From positions 248,001-312,000 of the forward strand of contig NZ_PTIY01000005.1 of NCBI RefSeq assembly GCF_002934365.1: a DNA stretch of 64,000 nucleotides. The letters run 5' to 3'. Shown in pieces: positions 38,101 to 46,102 of the stretch (position 1 is the stretch's first letter; every line of letters begins with the position of its first letter). The translations under genes were made by a program, and so were the position numbers. The DNA comes from Methylobacter tundripaludum. Lineage in GTDB: Bacteria; Pseudomonadota; Gammaproteobacteria; Methylococcales; Methylomonadaceae. A model generated the notes under the pieces. It saw only the letters and a list, made by a program, of their open reading frames with translations. It was not told where the DNA came from and made no database searches.

Positions 38101-38776
38101 GATAACCGGCGCCGAAGCCTTAGTACGTTGGCAGCACTCCCGGCACGGCACAGTGTCTCCTGCGGAATTTATTCCGTTGGCAGAAGAAACAGGGTTGATC
38201 CTGCAGTTGGGCCACTGGGTGTTGGAAAGCGCTTGCGCTCAGTTAGCAACCTGGGCTAAGCGACACGAAACGGCGCATCTTGAATTGGCCGTTAATGTCA
38301 GTGCTCGCGAGTTCCGTCAAACCGACTTTGTCGATCAAGTTCTAGCCGTGCTTGACCGCACCAGAGCCGATCCGCGTAAACTCAAAATGGAACTCACCGA
38401 AAGTCTGCTGGTGTCCAATGTAGATGACATCATTACCAAGATGACCGCATTGAAAGCCAAAGGTGTGGGGTTCTCGCTGGATGATTTCGGTACCGGCTAT
38501 TCGTCTCTCTACTACCTGAAACAACTGCCTCTGGATCAGTTGAAAATCGATCAAGGCTTTATCAGGGATATCCTGGTTGACCTCAACGACGCAGCCATTG
38601 CCAAAATGATAGTCGCCTTAGCTGAAACCATGGGCCTATCCGTCATTGCCGAAGGGGTCGAAACCGTCGCGCAAAGGGACTTTCTTTTTCGTCACGGCTG
38701 TCATGCTTATCAAGGATATTTGTTTAGCCGTCCGCTAGCATTAGGGGCGTTCGAGGAGTTTGTGAGGAAAACATGA
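35162..38776 (+). CDS. Membrane sensor with NIT-like, HAMP, PAS, GGDEF and EAL domains
   Basis: A 1204-residue c-di-GMP signalling protein. A first membrane span lies at about 20-40. A periplasmic helical domain follows, with IQQHRGLSAGFLGG, typical of nitrate/nitrite-sensing NIT domains. The second span is at about 320-342, then HAMP (345-400) and three PAS domains (about 405-515, 525-650, 655-775, each closing with a PAC-like DITERK or DITQRK). GGDEF (motif at 853-857) and EAL (E985-L987) follow. Both catalytic signatures are intact, so it could make or break c-di-GMP; which dominates is unknown. The ligand is inferred only from NIT resemblance. It is monocistronic. Confidence 0.93.
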   Translation: MKRLFSPAIALMNRLSYTWKFTVLWLIYLIAITVVMHNLYESLNQVRRTSQQELEGIALIKPISMTVQLIQQHRGLSAGFLGGIKDFRAVRTAKLIEATAAFYALKNLLPAHLVLGGEWRSIETVWNRLQADGVNWTVEENFAAHTYLIDALLNFEMAVADEYALTIDPGLDSSYLIDTAIWKLPRALERLGQVRAFGAGILGKKQLSEYQKNTLITLIAQLDDTLNSLSINFAKTGRFNSRTQPQLSETSKDIIDSSHKIVDLVRSDILTGHFSESPKEFFKITTEMIDRNYAQIYEVLLPTARMLIHNRIERANRKIGISIGTVSLLLLAACYFFTGSYYAMKDSIQSLARSARTFAGGDLRERVNLGTKDELSQVADSFNEMADGFQALLTTHIEDENRLRAITDNARTIIFMKDVAGRYILVNRLYEELFHIDHATIQGKTAYDIFPQDIADAIRSSEQEVIQSGQALEVEELVPHDDGIHTYISVKFPLRRISGEIYAICGIATDITERKQAEQALKTSEEFHRAVFDAAPDAILICDGQGTITQVNRYTEQLLGYPNSELLGQPIDMLLPEHLRARHKTLLSMFVAAPSPRPMGTGREMRALRKDGSEIDVEISLSPIQTQHGLRIASVLCDITQRKQIEAELRIAATAFESHEAMVITDSNSVILRVNKTFTDSTGYTADEAVGRKMSVLKSGLHDAAFYTAMWESITHTGTWQGEIWDRRKNGEIYPKWLTITAVTDTAGEVTHFVGTHLDITERKAAEEEIKQLAFYDPLTQLPNRRLLLNLLQQAKAASTRSGMYGAIMFIDLDNFKTLNDTLGHDKGDLLLQQVAARLSACVRECDTVARLGGDEFVIMLENLSKTAQEAAIQVKTVGEKILVRLNQPYRLSGHKHHSTPSIGITLFSDHGRSTDELLKQADIAMYQSKAAGRNTLHFFDQTMQTTLTARASLEADLYRGLQKQQFLLYYQAQVDDGGRITGAEALVRWQHSRHGTVSPAEFIPLAEETGLILQLGHWVLESACAQLATWAKRHETAHLELAVNVSAREFRQTDFVDQVLAVLDRTRADPRKLKMELTESLLVSNVDDIITKMTALKAKGVGFSLDDFGTGYSSLYYLKQLPLDQLKIDQGFIRDILVDLNDAAIAKMIVALAETMGLSVIAEGVETVAQRDFLFRHGCHAYQGYLFSRPLALGAFEEFVRKT

Positions 38777-38992
38777 CGCTTGCCGGAAATGAGAAATTAG
38801 GTTTTGGGTTTTTCTCGGCTTATTTGGGATATCACTGTTTTCAGCTAAATATTTACAAAGTATTTTATTTAATTAACAATCGCCCTCGCCCAAACAACAA
38901 ATTTGTAAAATGGGCGGTGAAAACCATAAAGCTTGGCCGCTCTCCTTACGCACAGCGCCAAGATCTCAACTCCACTTTAAGAGAAATAAGAC

Positions 38993-39385
38993 ATGAAAAA
39001 AGGGACATTAAATATAAAGAAATGGTTTTTGGTCGGCATAACCGCTATAGCGGCCTCAGCAGCCAGCGGTGTGGGCGTAGCAGCCGGGCAACAAGACTTT
39101 ACTTTGGTCAACAAAACAGGTTACACCATTGATGAAGTTTACGTGTCTCCAAGCTCTAATGCGAATGATTGGTTAAATGATGTGCTGGGACAGGACGTTT
39201 TAGGCGATGGCGAGAACGCAAAAATAGTATTTTCCAGCCAAAATGAAATCTGCAAATACGACCTAAAAGTTGTTTATGATGATAAAGAGGAAGTGGAATG
39301 GACGGATATTGACCTTTGCAAGGAAGAAAAAATCACTATCCATTGGAACAAGAAAACTGGCGAAACTTCAGCCACTTTCGACTAA
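38993..39385 (+). CDS. Small secreted protein of unknown function
   Basis: A 130-residue protein with a signal peptide (MKKGTLNIKKWFLVGITAIA, cleavage near VAAG at about residue 32). The mature part begins DFTLVNKTGYTIDEVYVSPS and includes DLKVVYDDKEEVEWTDIDLC, with two cysteines that could form a disulfide. Similar short periplasmic proteins occur in many proteobacteria, but no function is established for them. The start follows AAGAGAAATAAG. Single gene with a 216-base upstream region in which nothing was recognised. Confidence 0.75.
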   Translation: MKKGTLNIKKWFLVGITAIAASAASGVGVAAGQQDFTLVNKTGYTIDEVYVSPSSNANDWLNDVLGQDVLGDGENAKIVFSSQNEICKYDLKVVYDDKEEVEWTDIDLCKEEKITIHWNKKTGETSATFD

Positions 39386-39410
39386 CCGTAGTTCGTTCGC
39401 CTAAAGTGAA

Positions 39411-39457
39411 GGGCTTGTGTTTTCACCAAGAATTTTGCAGGGTGAAAACACGGGCTA
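39411..39457. terminator. Bidirectional hairpin between convergent genes
   Basis: GTGTTTTCACC (39417-39427) pairs perfectly with GGTGAAAACAC (39441-39451), extended imperfectly by gggct on both sides. It lies between the convergent genes ending at 39385 and 39465, without a clear T-run. Confidence 0.55.
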
Positions 39458-39464
39458 CGATCCG

Positions 39465-40391
39465 TTATTCTTTATTCCACGATTTTTCGTTATAGCCTAA
39501 AGAAGTTAACGCCGCTCGCTCTTCCTTGCTTAATTTATTCCACGAAGTACCCTCAGAAACCGGGGATTCAGATTCAGACCCCCAGATCCTGCCATTCCAG
39601 CCTAAAACGGCCCAAAGCTTTTTCTCTTCAGCGGACAGGTCATCCCAGGTCAAATTGTCCCAGAACTCATTGACATCCCCGGTAGGTTTGCGCACCCCGA
39701 CTACGGCTTTAGCAGCACCTGCATTAGCTTCGTCCGAACCGGTCTTTTTAGCAGAGTCTACAGCTTCCTCGACAGGCGCAGGCATAGCGGACTGGCTAAT
39801 ATCTGTGCGCTTGCCTGTAGCCGCTTGTTCAAGGATCAGGCTGTTGATTTTCCATTGTCCCAATTCTTTTACCGCGTCGAAATAGACAGTTCCCTCGCCT
39901 TTGGGACCTTCCACACTAAAGGAAACGGTGGCTTTGCCGCCGGGCTCCGAGACCTCTATGCTCCCGGACGGTAAGCCGGTGGAAAAAGGTTTTCCGATCA
40001 ATTCTGCCGCTTGCCGGCTGCTCTCAAACTGGGATTCGGCCAATTTAAAAGCGTCCGAATCTTTAATTGACATCATTGCCACAAAGAACAAGCCGGTAAA
40101 AGATGCGATAAAAAACAAATACGCGATGACCGACCACCACGCCCATTTTTTTTGGACCGCCTTGAAATGGTCAACGCTTTCCCATTCTTTATTCCGCCAT
40201 GCCCATGCGCTGCCTTTCACGCCGAGCACAAAGGGCATAATGAAGTTTACCAAGGGAACAAACATGAGCAGCGCTATGAAAGTGTTATTACCGACGCCCC
40301 AAATCCAGTTTAATAAAAAAGCCCCCCAGTTCCACCTGTCAATTTCTGCCGGAACGATTGCTTTCTGGCCTTGTCCTGAAGTGTTTTCCAT
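39465..40391 (-). CDS. Membrane protein with a Coa1-like domain and C-terminal repeats
   Basis: A 308-residue protein. Residues 18-100 hold a membrane region (WNWGAFLLNWIWG, FIALLMFVPLVNFIMPFVLG, and a third span VIAYLFFIASFTGLFFVAMM). Residues about 115-195 resemble the cytochrome-oxidase assembly protein 1 (Coa1) domain, here periplasmic (GKPFSTGLPSGSIEV, GEGTVYFDAVKELGQWKI). The C-terminus carries two copies of a W..L..EE...L..LGWN...W motif (about 245-275 and 283-308). The start at 40391 has AGGAAA upstream; the longer frame does not. A role in respiratory complex assembly is a guess from the domain name. Confidence 0.75.
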   Translation of the reverse strand: MENTSGQGQKAIVPAEIDRWNWGAFLLNWIWGVGNNTFIALLMFVPLVNFIMPFVLGVKGSAWAWRNKEWESVDHFKAVQKKWAWWSVIAYLFFIASFTGLFFVAMMSIKDSDAFKLAESQFESSRQAAELIGKPFSTGLPSGSIEVSEPGGKATVSFSVEGPKGEGTVYFDAVKELGQWKINSLILEQAATGKRTDISQSAMPAPVEEAVDSAKKTGSDEANAGAAKAVVGVRKPTGDVNEFWDNLTWDDLSAEEKKLWAVLGWNGRIWGSESESPVSEGTSWNKLSKEERAALTSLGYNEKSWNKE

Positions 40392-40574
40392 ATTGTTTTC
40401 CTGTGATTGAAAAGATCTAGACTTAGAATATACGGCACCGCTTTGTTGGTCATGATAACAGAAGTAGGTTTTTATTAATAAAGCGTCGAAACGTAAGACA
40501 AAAAGACCGATACTGCGGCTTTTCCGTAGCGGCGGCAAACGCTCTTTAGCAACCTCGATTATCAGACTTACCTA

Positions 40575-40797
40575 AACCAATTCCACATTGACCGCCTTAA
40601 CTGCCACCGCCCCCCAGACAACAATATGGAAACCGCTCAAGCCAAAAATGGGGCCAGCAACGGATTAATGCAGGTAATCCCCCCGCTACGCACCATAAAC
40701 GAAAACCCGGCTTTACAAGTGATTGATCGACATGAAATTTCACATCCATGCACCCCGGATTCGCTACGCGCTCCATTCGTAACAGTCAGCATCTGAC
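40575..40797 (+). pseudogene. Decayed copy of mnmM
   Basis: The codons acc-taa-acc-aat-tcc and following give T*TNSTLTALTAT, matching TQTDSTLTALTVA of MnmM at about 33990-34030, with a CAA to TAA stop. Further on, tatggaaaccgctcaagcc aligns with tctggaaaccgatcaggtc of mnmM in the same order and spacing. The remainder is scrambled. It is a remnant in the 320-base gap before ppnP; nothing else was recognised in that gap. Confidence 0.55.
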
Positions 40798-40860
40798 TAA
40801 AGCAAGACAATCTGGTATCATTGCGCCCCTTATTTATCCATTCCCCATAAAGGACAACCC

Positions 40861-41172
40861 ATGTCAGAATTCAATAACGTAAGCGTCGTCAAAAAAGCCA
40901 ATGTCTACTTCGGCGGCAATGTCAGCAGCCGGACTATCAAGTTTGCCGACGGCTCATCAAAAACCTTGGGCTTTATGCTGCCCGGCGAATACACCTTCAA
41001 CACCGCCGACCCTGAACTGATGGAAATCATCGACGGCGACCTGGATGTGTTATTGCCCGGTGCGGAATGGCAAAGCGTTAAAGGCGGCGAATCTTTCAAT
41101 GTGCCAGCCAATGCGGCATTCACGATGAAAGTTAAAACCCCTAGCGATTATTGCTGTTCATTCCTCAAATAA
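40861..41172 (+). CDS. ppnP: Pyrimidine/purine nucleoside phosphorylase PpnP
   Basis: A 103-residue cupin (DUF1255) that in E. coli splits several nucleosides with phosphate. The signature runs through [41 protein letters not shown] and FNVPANAAF (the first is NVYFGGN here preceded by KKA). Length is exactly that of the family. It is followed after four bases by a NYN-domain gene, so they are probably co-transcribed. The upstream AAAGGACAACCC is a good ribosome-binding site. Confidence 0.95.
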   Translation: MSEFNNVSVVKKANVYFGGNVSSRTIKFADGSSKTLGFMLPGEYTFNTADPELMEIIDGDLDVLLPGAEWQSVKGGESFNVPANAAFTMKVKTPSDYCCSFLK

Positions 41173-41176
41173 CGGC

Positions 41177-41650
41177 ATGGAAAAAGTCGCGATCTTTGCC
41201 GATGTACAGAATATCTATTACACCACCAAGCAAAATTACCGGCGGCATTTCAATTACGCGGCATTCTGGATGCAGGCCACCGCCAATCGGGAAGTGGTCG
41301 CGGCGTTTGCTTATGCAATCGACAAGGGCGACAGCAAGCAGCAGGGATTCCAGCAGATCCTCAGAAACATCGGCTTTGAAATCAAACTGAAGCCTTACAT
41401 CCAGCGTAGCGACGGTTCCGCGAAAGGCGATTGGGATGTCGGCATTACGCTGGATGTGATCGAGTATGCCGCCAAGGTCGATGTGATTGTTTTGTTATCC
41501 GGCGACGGCGATTTCGATCTGTTATTAAACAAGGCCCGAAGCGTTTACGGCGTAACGACGGAAGTCTACGGCGTCCCGGCGCTGACCGCACCCTCGCTGA
41601 TTAATTCGGCCGGCCGTTTTATAGCCATAGACGATAAGCTGCTACTGTAA
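41177..41650 (+). CDS. NYN-domain (LabA/DUF88) putative ribonuclease
   Basis: A 157-residue NYN-domain protein, related in fold to PIN nucleases. The acidic residues are visible in IFADVQNIYY, GDWDVGITLDVIEYA and VLLSGDGDFDLLL. Such proteins are presumed RNases in RNA processing; the target is unknown. It starts four bases after ppnP and probably shares its transcript. Confidence 0.9.
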   Translation: MEKVAIFADVQNIYYTTKQNYRRHFNYAAFWMQATANREVVAAFAYAIDKGDSKQQGFQQILRNIGFEIKLKPYIQRSDGSAKGDWDVGITLDVIEYAAKVDVIVLLSGDGDFDLLLNKARSVYGVTTEVYGVPALTAPSLINSAGRFIAIDDKLLL

Positions 41651-41715
41651 AACACCCGAGGGCTAAAACCTGTTAGAATAGAGCTTTATTTTTCAAAGCC
41701 GTAAAAAACCGTTCA

Positions 41716-42252
41716 ATGGCGCTTAAGTCAACCATCTATAAAGCCGACTGCCAGATTTCAGACATGGACAGGGGCTATTATCAAACACATAACCTGACCA
41801 TTGCCCTGCATCCTTCGGAAACCGAGGAGCGGATGATGGCGCGCCTGCTCGCTTTTGTGATCAACGCCGAGGAACGGCTGCAATTCACTAAGGGCCTGAG
41901 CACCGATGATGAACCTGAGCTCTGGCAAAAAAGCCTGACCGACGACATTGAGCTGTGGATTGATGTCGGCATGCCCGATGACAAACGCATTCGCAAAGCG
42001 TCTAATCGCGCCGATAAAGTCATCATCTATACCTATGGCGGACGCAATAGCGTCTGGTGGAACCAGATCCAACACAAGCTGGAACGCTTTAAAAACCTGA
42101 CGGTTATTAATTTACCCAAAGAAGCGACCGATCAACTCGCACCGATGGTAAAGCGTACCATGCAATTGCAAATCAGCATCCAGGACGGGCAGATTTGGGT
42201 CAGCGACGATCAAAATACCGCCACTATAATGCCTGAAACATGGCTTAATTAA
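41716..42252 (+). CDS. yaeQ: YaeQ family protein
   Basis: A 178-residue protein of the YaeQ family, which has a PD-(D/E)XK-like fold and no settled function. ALKSTIYKADCQISDMDRGY, LHPSETEERMMARLLAF, LWIDVGMPDDKRIRKAS and VIIYTYGGRN are diagnostic and cover the whole length. It is co-directional with the NYN gene but separated by 65 bases. Confidence 0.94.
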   Translation: MALKSTIYKADCQISDMDRGYYQTHNLTIALHPSETEERMMARLLAFVINAEERLQFTKGLSTDDEPELWQKSLTDDIELWIDVGMPDDKRIRKASNRADKVIIYTYGGRNSVWWNQIQHKLERFKNLTVINLPKEATDQLAPMVKRTMQLQISIQDGQIWVSDDQNTATIMPETWLN

Positions 42253-42265
42253 TTTAAAAGCTTTT

Positions 42266-42383
42266 CACCACGAACGACTGCATGGATGCAGGAGGTAGAG
42301 CAATGCAGGAGCAATTGCCGAGGCACGAAGGGCACGAAGTTTCCTCTATTATTTTCTTCGTGCTCTTCGTGCCTTCGTGGTGA
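42266..42383. repeat. cacgaag element with another repeat nested in its left arm
   Basis: Left arm pieces caccacgaa (42266-42274) and ggcacgaagggcacgaag (42322-42339) together restore the arm seen at 32353; the right arm is 42356-42383. The 47 bases between them (42275-42321, cgactgcatggatgcaggag..) are a different repeat, also found near 63270-63330 in inverse orientation and as a variant at 20021-20092. Confidence 0.75.
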
Positions 42384-42437
42384 ATCAATCCCTGTGCAAT
42401 CCAACAATCTTTTACCCTTAATCTTCGGAACAAAAAC

Positions 42438-44027
42438 TTGATCTCTACAGCTAACATCACCATGCAATTCGGGGCTAAACCCCTGTTTGAAAACGTCTCG
42501 GTCAAATTCGGCGACGGCAACCGTTACGGCCTGATCGGCGCGAACGGCTGCGGCAAATCGACCTTCATGAAAATATTGAGCGGCGATTTGGAACCCTCGG
42601 CGGGCAACGTCAGCATCAGCCCCAATGAGCGCCTGGGTAACTTGCGCCAGGATCAATTCGCCTATGAAGACCAACGCGTCCTTGACGTCGTGCTGATGGG
42701 CCACGCCGAAATGTGGGCGGCGATGTCAGAACGCGACGCCATCTACGCCAATATGGAAGCGACCGAAGACGACTACATGCATGCCGCCGAGCTTGAGTCG
42801 GTGTTCGCCGAATACAACGGTTATACCGCCGAAGCCAGGGCCGGAGAATTGTTGCTGGGCTTGGACATTCCTTTGGAACAGCATAACGGCCCGATGAGCT
42901 CCGTGGCGCCGGGCTGGAAACTACGGGTTTTGCTCGCGCAGGCCTTGTTTTCCAATCCCGACATCATGCTGCTCGATGAGCCAACCAACAACCTGGACAT
43001 CAACACCATCCGCTGGCTTGAAGACATCCTGAACCAGCGCAATTGCACGATGATCATCATCTCGCATGACCGCCACTTCTTGAACAGCGTCTGCACCCAC
43101 ATGGCCGATATGGATTACGGCGAACTGCGCGTTTATCCGGGCAACTATGACGACTACATGATCGCGGTAACCGAAGTTCGCGAACGGCTGCTGGCCGGAA
43201 ACGCGAAGAAAAAAGCCCAGATTGCCGAACTGCAAACCTTCGTCAGCCGCTTCTCGGCGAATGCATCGAAGGCAAAGCAAGCCACCTCGCGCGCCAAACA
43301 GCTGGATAAAATCAAGCTGGATGAAGTCAAACCTTCCAGCCGGGTTAATCCGTTTATCCGCTTCGATCAGACCAAGAAACTGCACCGCTTGGCGTTGGAA
43401 GTCGAAGGATTGAGCAAAGGTTACGGCGAACAGCCTTTATTCAAGGACCTGAACCTGATGGTAGCCGTCGGCGAGCGCGTTGCGGTCATCGGCCCCAACG
43501 GCATCGGTAAATCAACCCTGCTGCGCACGCTGGTCGGCGATTTAACGCCGGATACCGGCATCGTTAAATGGTCTGAAAACTCGGAAGTAGGTTACTTCGC
43601 CCAGGACCATGCCGAAGACTTTGCCGAAGACATGACTCTGATCGAATGGATGGGGCAATGGCGCAAGGAATCGGACGATGACCAAGCCATACGCGGCACC
43701 TTGGGGCGTTTATTGTTCAGCGCGGACGACATCAACAAATCCGTAAAAGTCATCTCCGGTGGGGAGCAAGGCCGGATGCTGTTCGGCAAGCTGATCCTGC
43801 AAAAAAACAACATCATGGTGCTGGATGAGCCAACCAACCATTTGGACATGGAATCGATTGAATCGCTGAACACCGCATTGGAAAATTATCCCGGCACCTT
43901 GATATTCGTCAGTCACGACCGGGAATTCGTGTCGTCGCTGGCGACGCGGATTATCGAGTTAACGCCAACCGGTATCGTCGACTTCAACGGCAATTATGAG
44001 GATTACTTGAGCAGTCAGGCTTCGTAA
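42438..44027 (+). CDS. ybiT: ABC-F ATPase YbiT
   Basis: A 529-residue ribosome-associated ABC-F protein with two ATPase domains. Walker A motifs are [10 protein letters not shown] (first) and [10 protein letters not shown] (second); the second signature is [14 protein letters not shown]; Walker B motifs [10 protein letters not shown] and [10 protein letters not shown] are present. The linker [20 protein letters not shown] matches E. coli YbiT closely, more so than EttA or Uup. The start is TTG at 42438, preceded by CGGAAC, which fits the family N-terminus. Single gene. Confidence 0.95.
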   Translation: MISTANITMQFGAKPLFENVSVKFGDGNRYGLIGANGCGKSTFMKILSGDLEPSAGNVSISPNERLGNLRQDQFAYEDQRVLDVVLMGHAEMWAAMSERDAIYANMEATEDDYMHAAELESVFAEYNGYTAEARAGELLLGLDIPLEQHNGPMSSVAPGWKLRVLLAQALFSNPDIMLLDEPTNNLDINTIRWLEDILNQRNCTMIIISHDRHFLNSVCTHMADMDYGELRVYPGNYDDYMIAVTEVRERLLAGNAKKKAQIAELQTFVSRFSANASKAKQATSRAKQLDKIKLDEVKPSSRVNPFIRFDQTKKLHRLALEVEGLSKGYGEQPLFKDLNLMVAVGERVAVIGPNGIGKSTLLRTLVGDLTPDTGIVKWSENSEVGYFAQDHAEDFAEDMTLIEWMGQWRKESDDDQAIRGTLGRLLFSADDINKSVKVISGGEQGRMLFGKLILQKNNIMVLDEPTNHLDMESIESLNTALENYPGTLIFVSHDREFVSSLATRIIELTPTGIVDFNGNYEDYLSSQAS

Positions 44028-44293
44028 CTTTTCAGAAGGTTAATAGAACACGGATGACACTGAGTTGGACCGGTTTGAACGGATATTTTTACACCCCTCA
44101 GGGATTGCCCTGCTAAAGACGCTTCAGCGTCCCGGATGAACCTGTGCGGCTTCGAGGTGTTTTGTTTCGCAACGCTGGAGCGTTACGGACTGAACTCCCA
44201 CGCGGAGCGTGGGAATTATATAATTGTGATTTAGCTGGTTCCCAAGCTCCAGCTTGGGAACCCAGTCGTGGAAGCTCCGGCTTCCCGAGTAGC
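44028..44293. repeat. REP hairpin cluster (left of the RAYT remnant)
   Basis: At about 44165-44290 there are consecutive hairpins: aacgctggagcgttacg, actcccacgcggagcgtggg, ggttcccaagctccagcttg and gtggaagctccggcttcc. They share a GCTCC/GGAGC core and match those at 32439-32541, 44867-44922 and 56089-56200. Confidence 0.8.
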
Positions 44294-44809
44294 TCACCAC
44301 GCCCTTATCGCCTCAATCAACCCCGCCTGTCCGGCATAATTACGTGCGCTGGAATAGCGCCAATACTCAGGTTGATCGGCATAGCCGCGTTTCACGGGAT
44401 TTTGATGAATGTAATCCAACTTCTGATGCATAACCGCCTCGGATTCGATGATTTGCGGATGATTACCTTCTTCCCATACCTGATGCGTAGTTTCTTGTTT
44501 ATGAGTACGCTTGAAGAACGCCGGCAATTCCAACAACTTAACCGAGCGGCATTGTTCCAGATGCGCGCTGATTTGCTTCGCCGTATAAGATTTAAATCGC
44601 TATATATCATGGCTTAAATCTTCCGAAGCGGCGATAAGGCGATAAGATGCAGGTGGTAAGCAAGGATGACATAACCGTATAGCTGGAAGCCCGAGTCCTG
44701 CTGTAAAAAAACGCCAAGAGTCCAGCACAATATTTACGGTTTCCGGGCGGGTAAGCAACGGCAGCCAGGATTTACCGTCGCGGTTAGGAAGTGAGGACAA
44801 GGGTTGCAT
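44294..44809 (-). pseudogene. REP-associated tyrosine transposase (RAYT), inactivated
   Basis: Read on the minus strand, the sequence gives TRPETVNIVLDSWRF, then in another frame GFQLYGYVILAYHLHLIA with the HUH motif. Back in the first frame it gives AASEDLSHDI, a TAG stop, RFKSYTAKQISAHLEQ, HQVWEEGNHPQIIESEA, QKLDYIHQNPVKRGY and WRYSSARNYAGQAGLIE. This is the Y1-transposase/RAYT family. The defects are one extra T in a run of seven, an 8-bp duplication (cttatcgc) that restores the frame, and the in-frame stop. REP clusters flank it on both sides, as expected for a RAYT acting on REPs. Confidence 0.85.
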
Positions 44810-44859
44810 TGGACGCGATAGCGGCTTCTAGGCATGGCTTGCCCCTTTGTCTGTTGATC

Positions 44860-44925
44860 GTGGACGGGAAGCTAGAGCTTCCACGACTGGGTTCCCAAGC
44901 TGGAGCTTGGGAACCAGCGAAAATC
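44860..44925. repeat. REP hairpins (right of the RAYT remnant)
   Basis: gggaagctagagcttcc and ggttcccaagctggagcttg are inverted counterparts of the left cluster. Beyond, 44926-45125 contains no gene that can be supported. Confidence 0.75.
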
Positions 44926-45125
44926 ATTAGGCTTACGAATTGTACTCCATTTGGCGGATTACCTGAGGGCGACTCCGCCTTACAGCGTTTTATTCCGGTC
45001 TACAGGACTTTGGACACTTTCTTTTGGCGACGCAAAAGAAAGTATCTCGACTTCGCGGACGAGCCCGCGATTAAATCATCAGGTTTCCTGGATTCCGCAA
45101 GCTCCATCCAGGCTACTCGCTTGGC

Positions 45126-46013
45126 TCAACATATGACCTTAGGCGTTACTGAGATCTGCGCGAATGCAGTGCCGCCAGAGTCCGGTTGACCATTGTGCAG
45201 ATGAGTGCGAGCCCAGAGTTTAACCATATCAACATATTCCTGCCTGCGGATTGCTAATAATGACAATTCGCCAGATTGGAATAGACCGTCCAACCCAGAA
45301 AAAGCCTGCTCGGATGACCGAAATGGGGAAATTACTCCAAACCTCGACGACCAAGAAACCAAGATAGACCAAATTCTAACAAGGACTCTTATATCCTCAT
45401 CTATCGCGTCCCACTCTACCTGTACACTCTTTTCGTTATGTGCAATTACAGTATTGCGAAACAGAATGGCTTTAGATCGATCATTGGTGAACTGACCCGA
45501 AGCCTTATCCAATTGCGCACTTATGAATTTGCGCTCTTCTTTCAAACATGCGCCATCCCGCGCGACAAACTTTTCTACATTCAACCACAGCTTTCGAAGT
45601 GAATTTTCACGCTTATCAGCGCCTGTTAGTTTTGCCAAGAGTGAGAACATGGCATATGACGCCCCGATCAGCCATTGTTGATAGAAAACATGCTCCCTAA
45701 ATGGATCGCTCTCTGTTTCTACATGCTGGAAGGCGTATAGTATTGCCCTCCATTCTATGAGCTCCAAAATAACGTGATTGATTCCCTGTGGATAATCGCC
45801 GAACTTGTACTCTTCGCTAGAAAGCCATGTTTCTAGCTCTTCGATTTTTTGGCGCCAAACGGTTTTACTTTCTTCATCGGTTGCGCCGGAGAACATGCCT
45901 CTGTAATATTCAAGCGACCTGACAGCCTCTTCATGATTGTGGCGTCCACTTGTAGCCAAACAAGTATAGGTCTTAGCTTCGTCTGAGGTCTGGATCGGCA
46001 CGCTTTTCGTCAT
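45126..46013 (-). CDS. AbiU2-like HEPN protein (hypothetical)
   Basis: A 295-residue protein from the ATG at 46013 (a longer frame begins at 46085). It is largely helical. The segment FRNTVIAHNEKSVQ has R-x5-H, and FYQQWLIGASYAMFSLLAKLTG precedes it, matching the general layout of HEPN_AbiU2 proteins (an abortive-infection-related family). The C-terminal third has no assignment. It stands alone between REP hairpins and hrpA. A defence or RNA-cleaving role is an inference from motif layout. Confidence 0.6.
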   Translation of the reverse strand: MTKSVPIQTSDEAKTYTCLATSGRHNHEEAVRSLEYYRGMFSGATDEESKTVWRQKIEELETWLSSEEYKFGDYPQGINHVILELIEWRAILYAFQHVETESDPFREHVFYQQWLIGASYAMFSLLAKLTGADKRENSLRKLWLNVEKFVARDGACLKEERKFISAQLDKASGQFTNDRSKAILFRNTVIAHNEKSVQVEWDAIDEDIRVLVRIWSILVSWSSRFGVISPFRSSEQAFSGLDGLFQSGELSLLAIRRQEYVDMVKLWARTHLHNGQPDSGGTAFAQISVTPKVIC

Positions 46014-46102
46014 AAATTCATCCAATTGATTGTTTTTACTAAGCCAAATATACAACAAGGCACCGCATATAAACGAATACCGCACTCAAGCCCAAACTAC
46101 CC

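Noticed and set aside
44791-45189. 132-residue plus-strand frame
   Set aside because: It runs through REP hairpins and into the end of the HEPN gene on the other strand; it is a chance frame.
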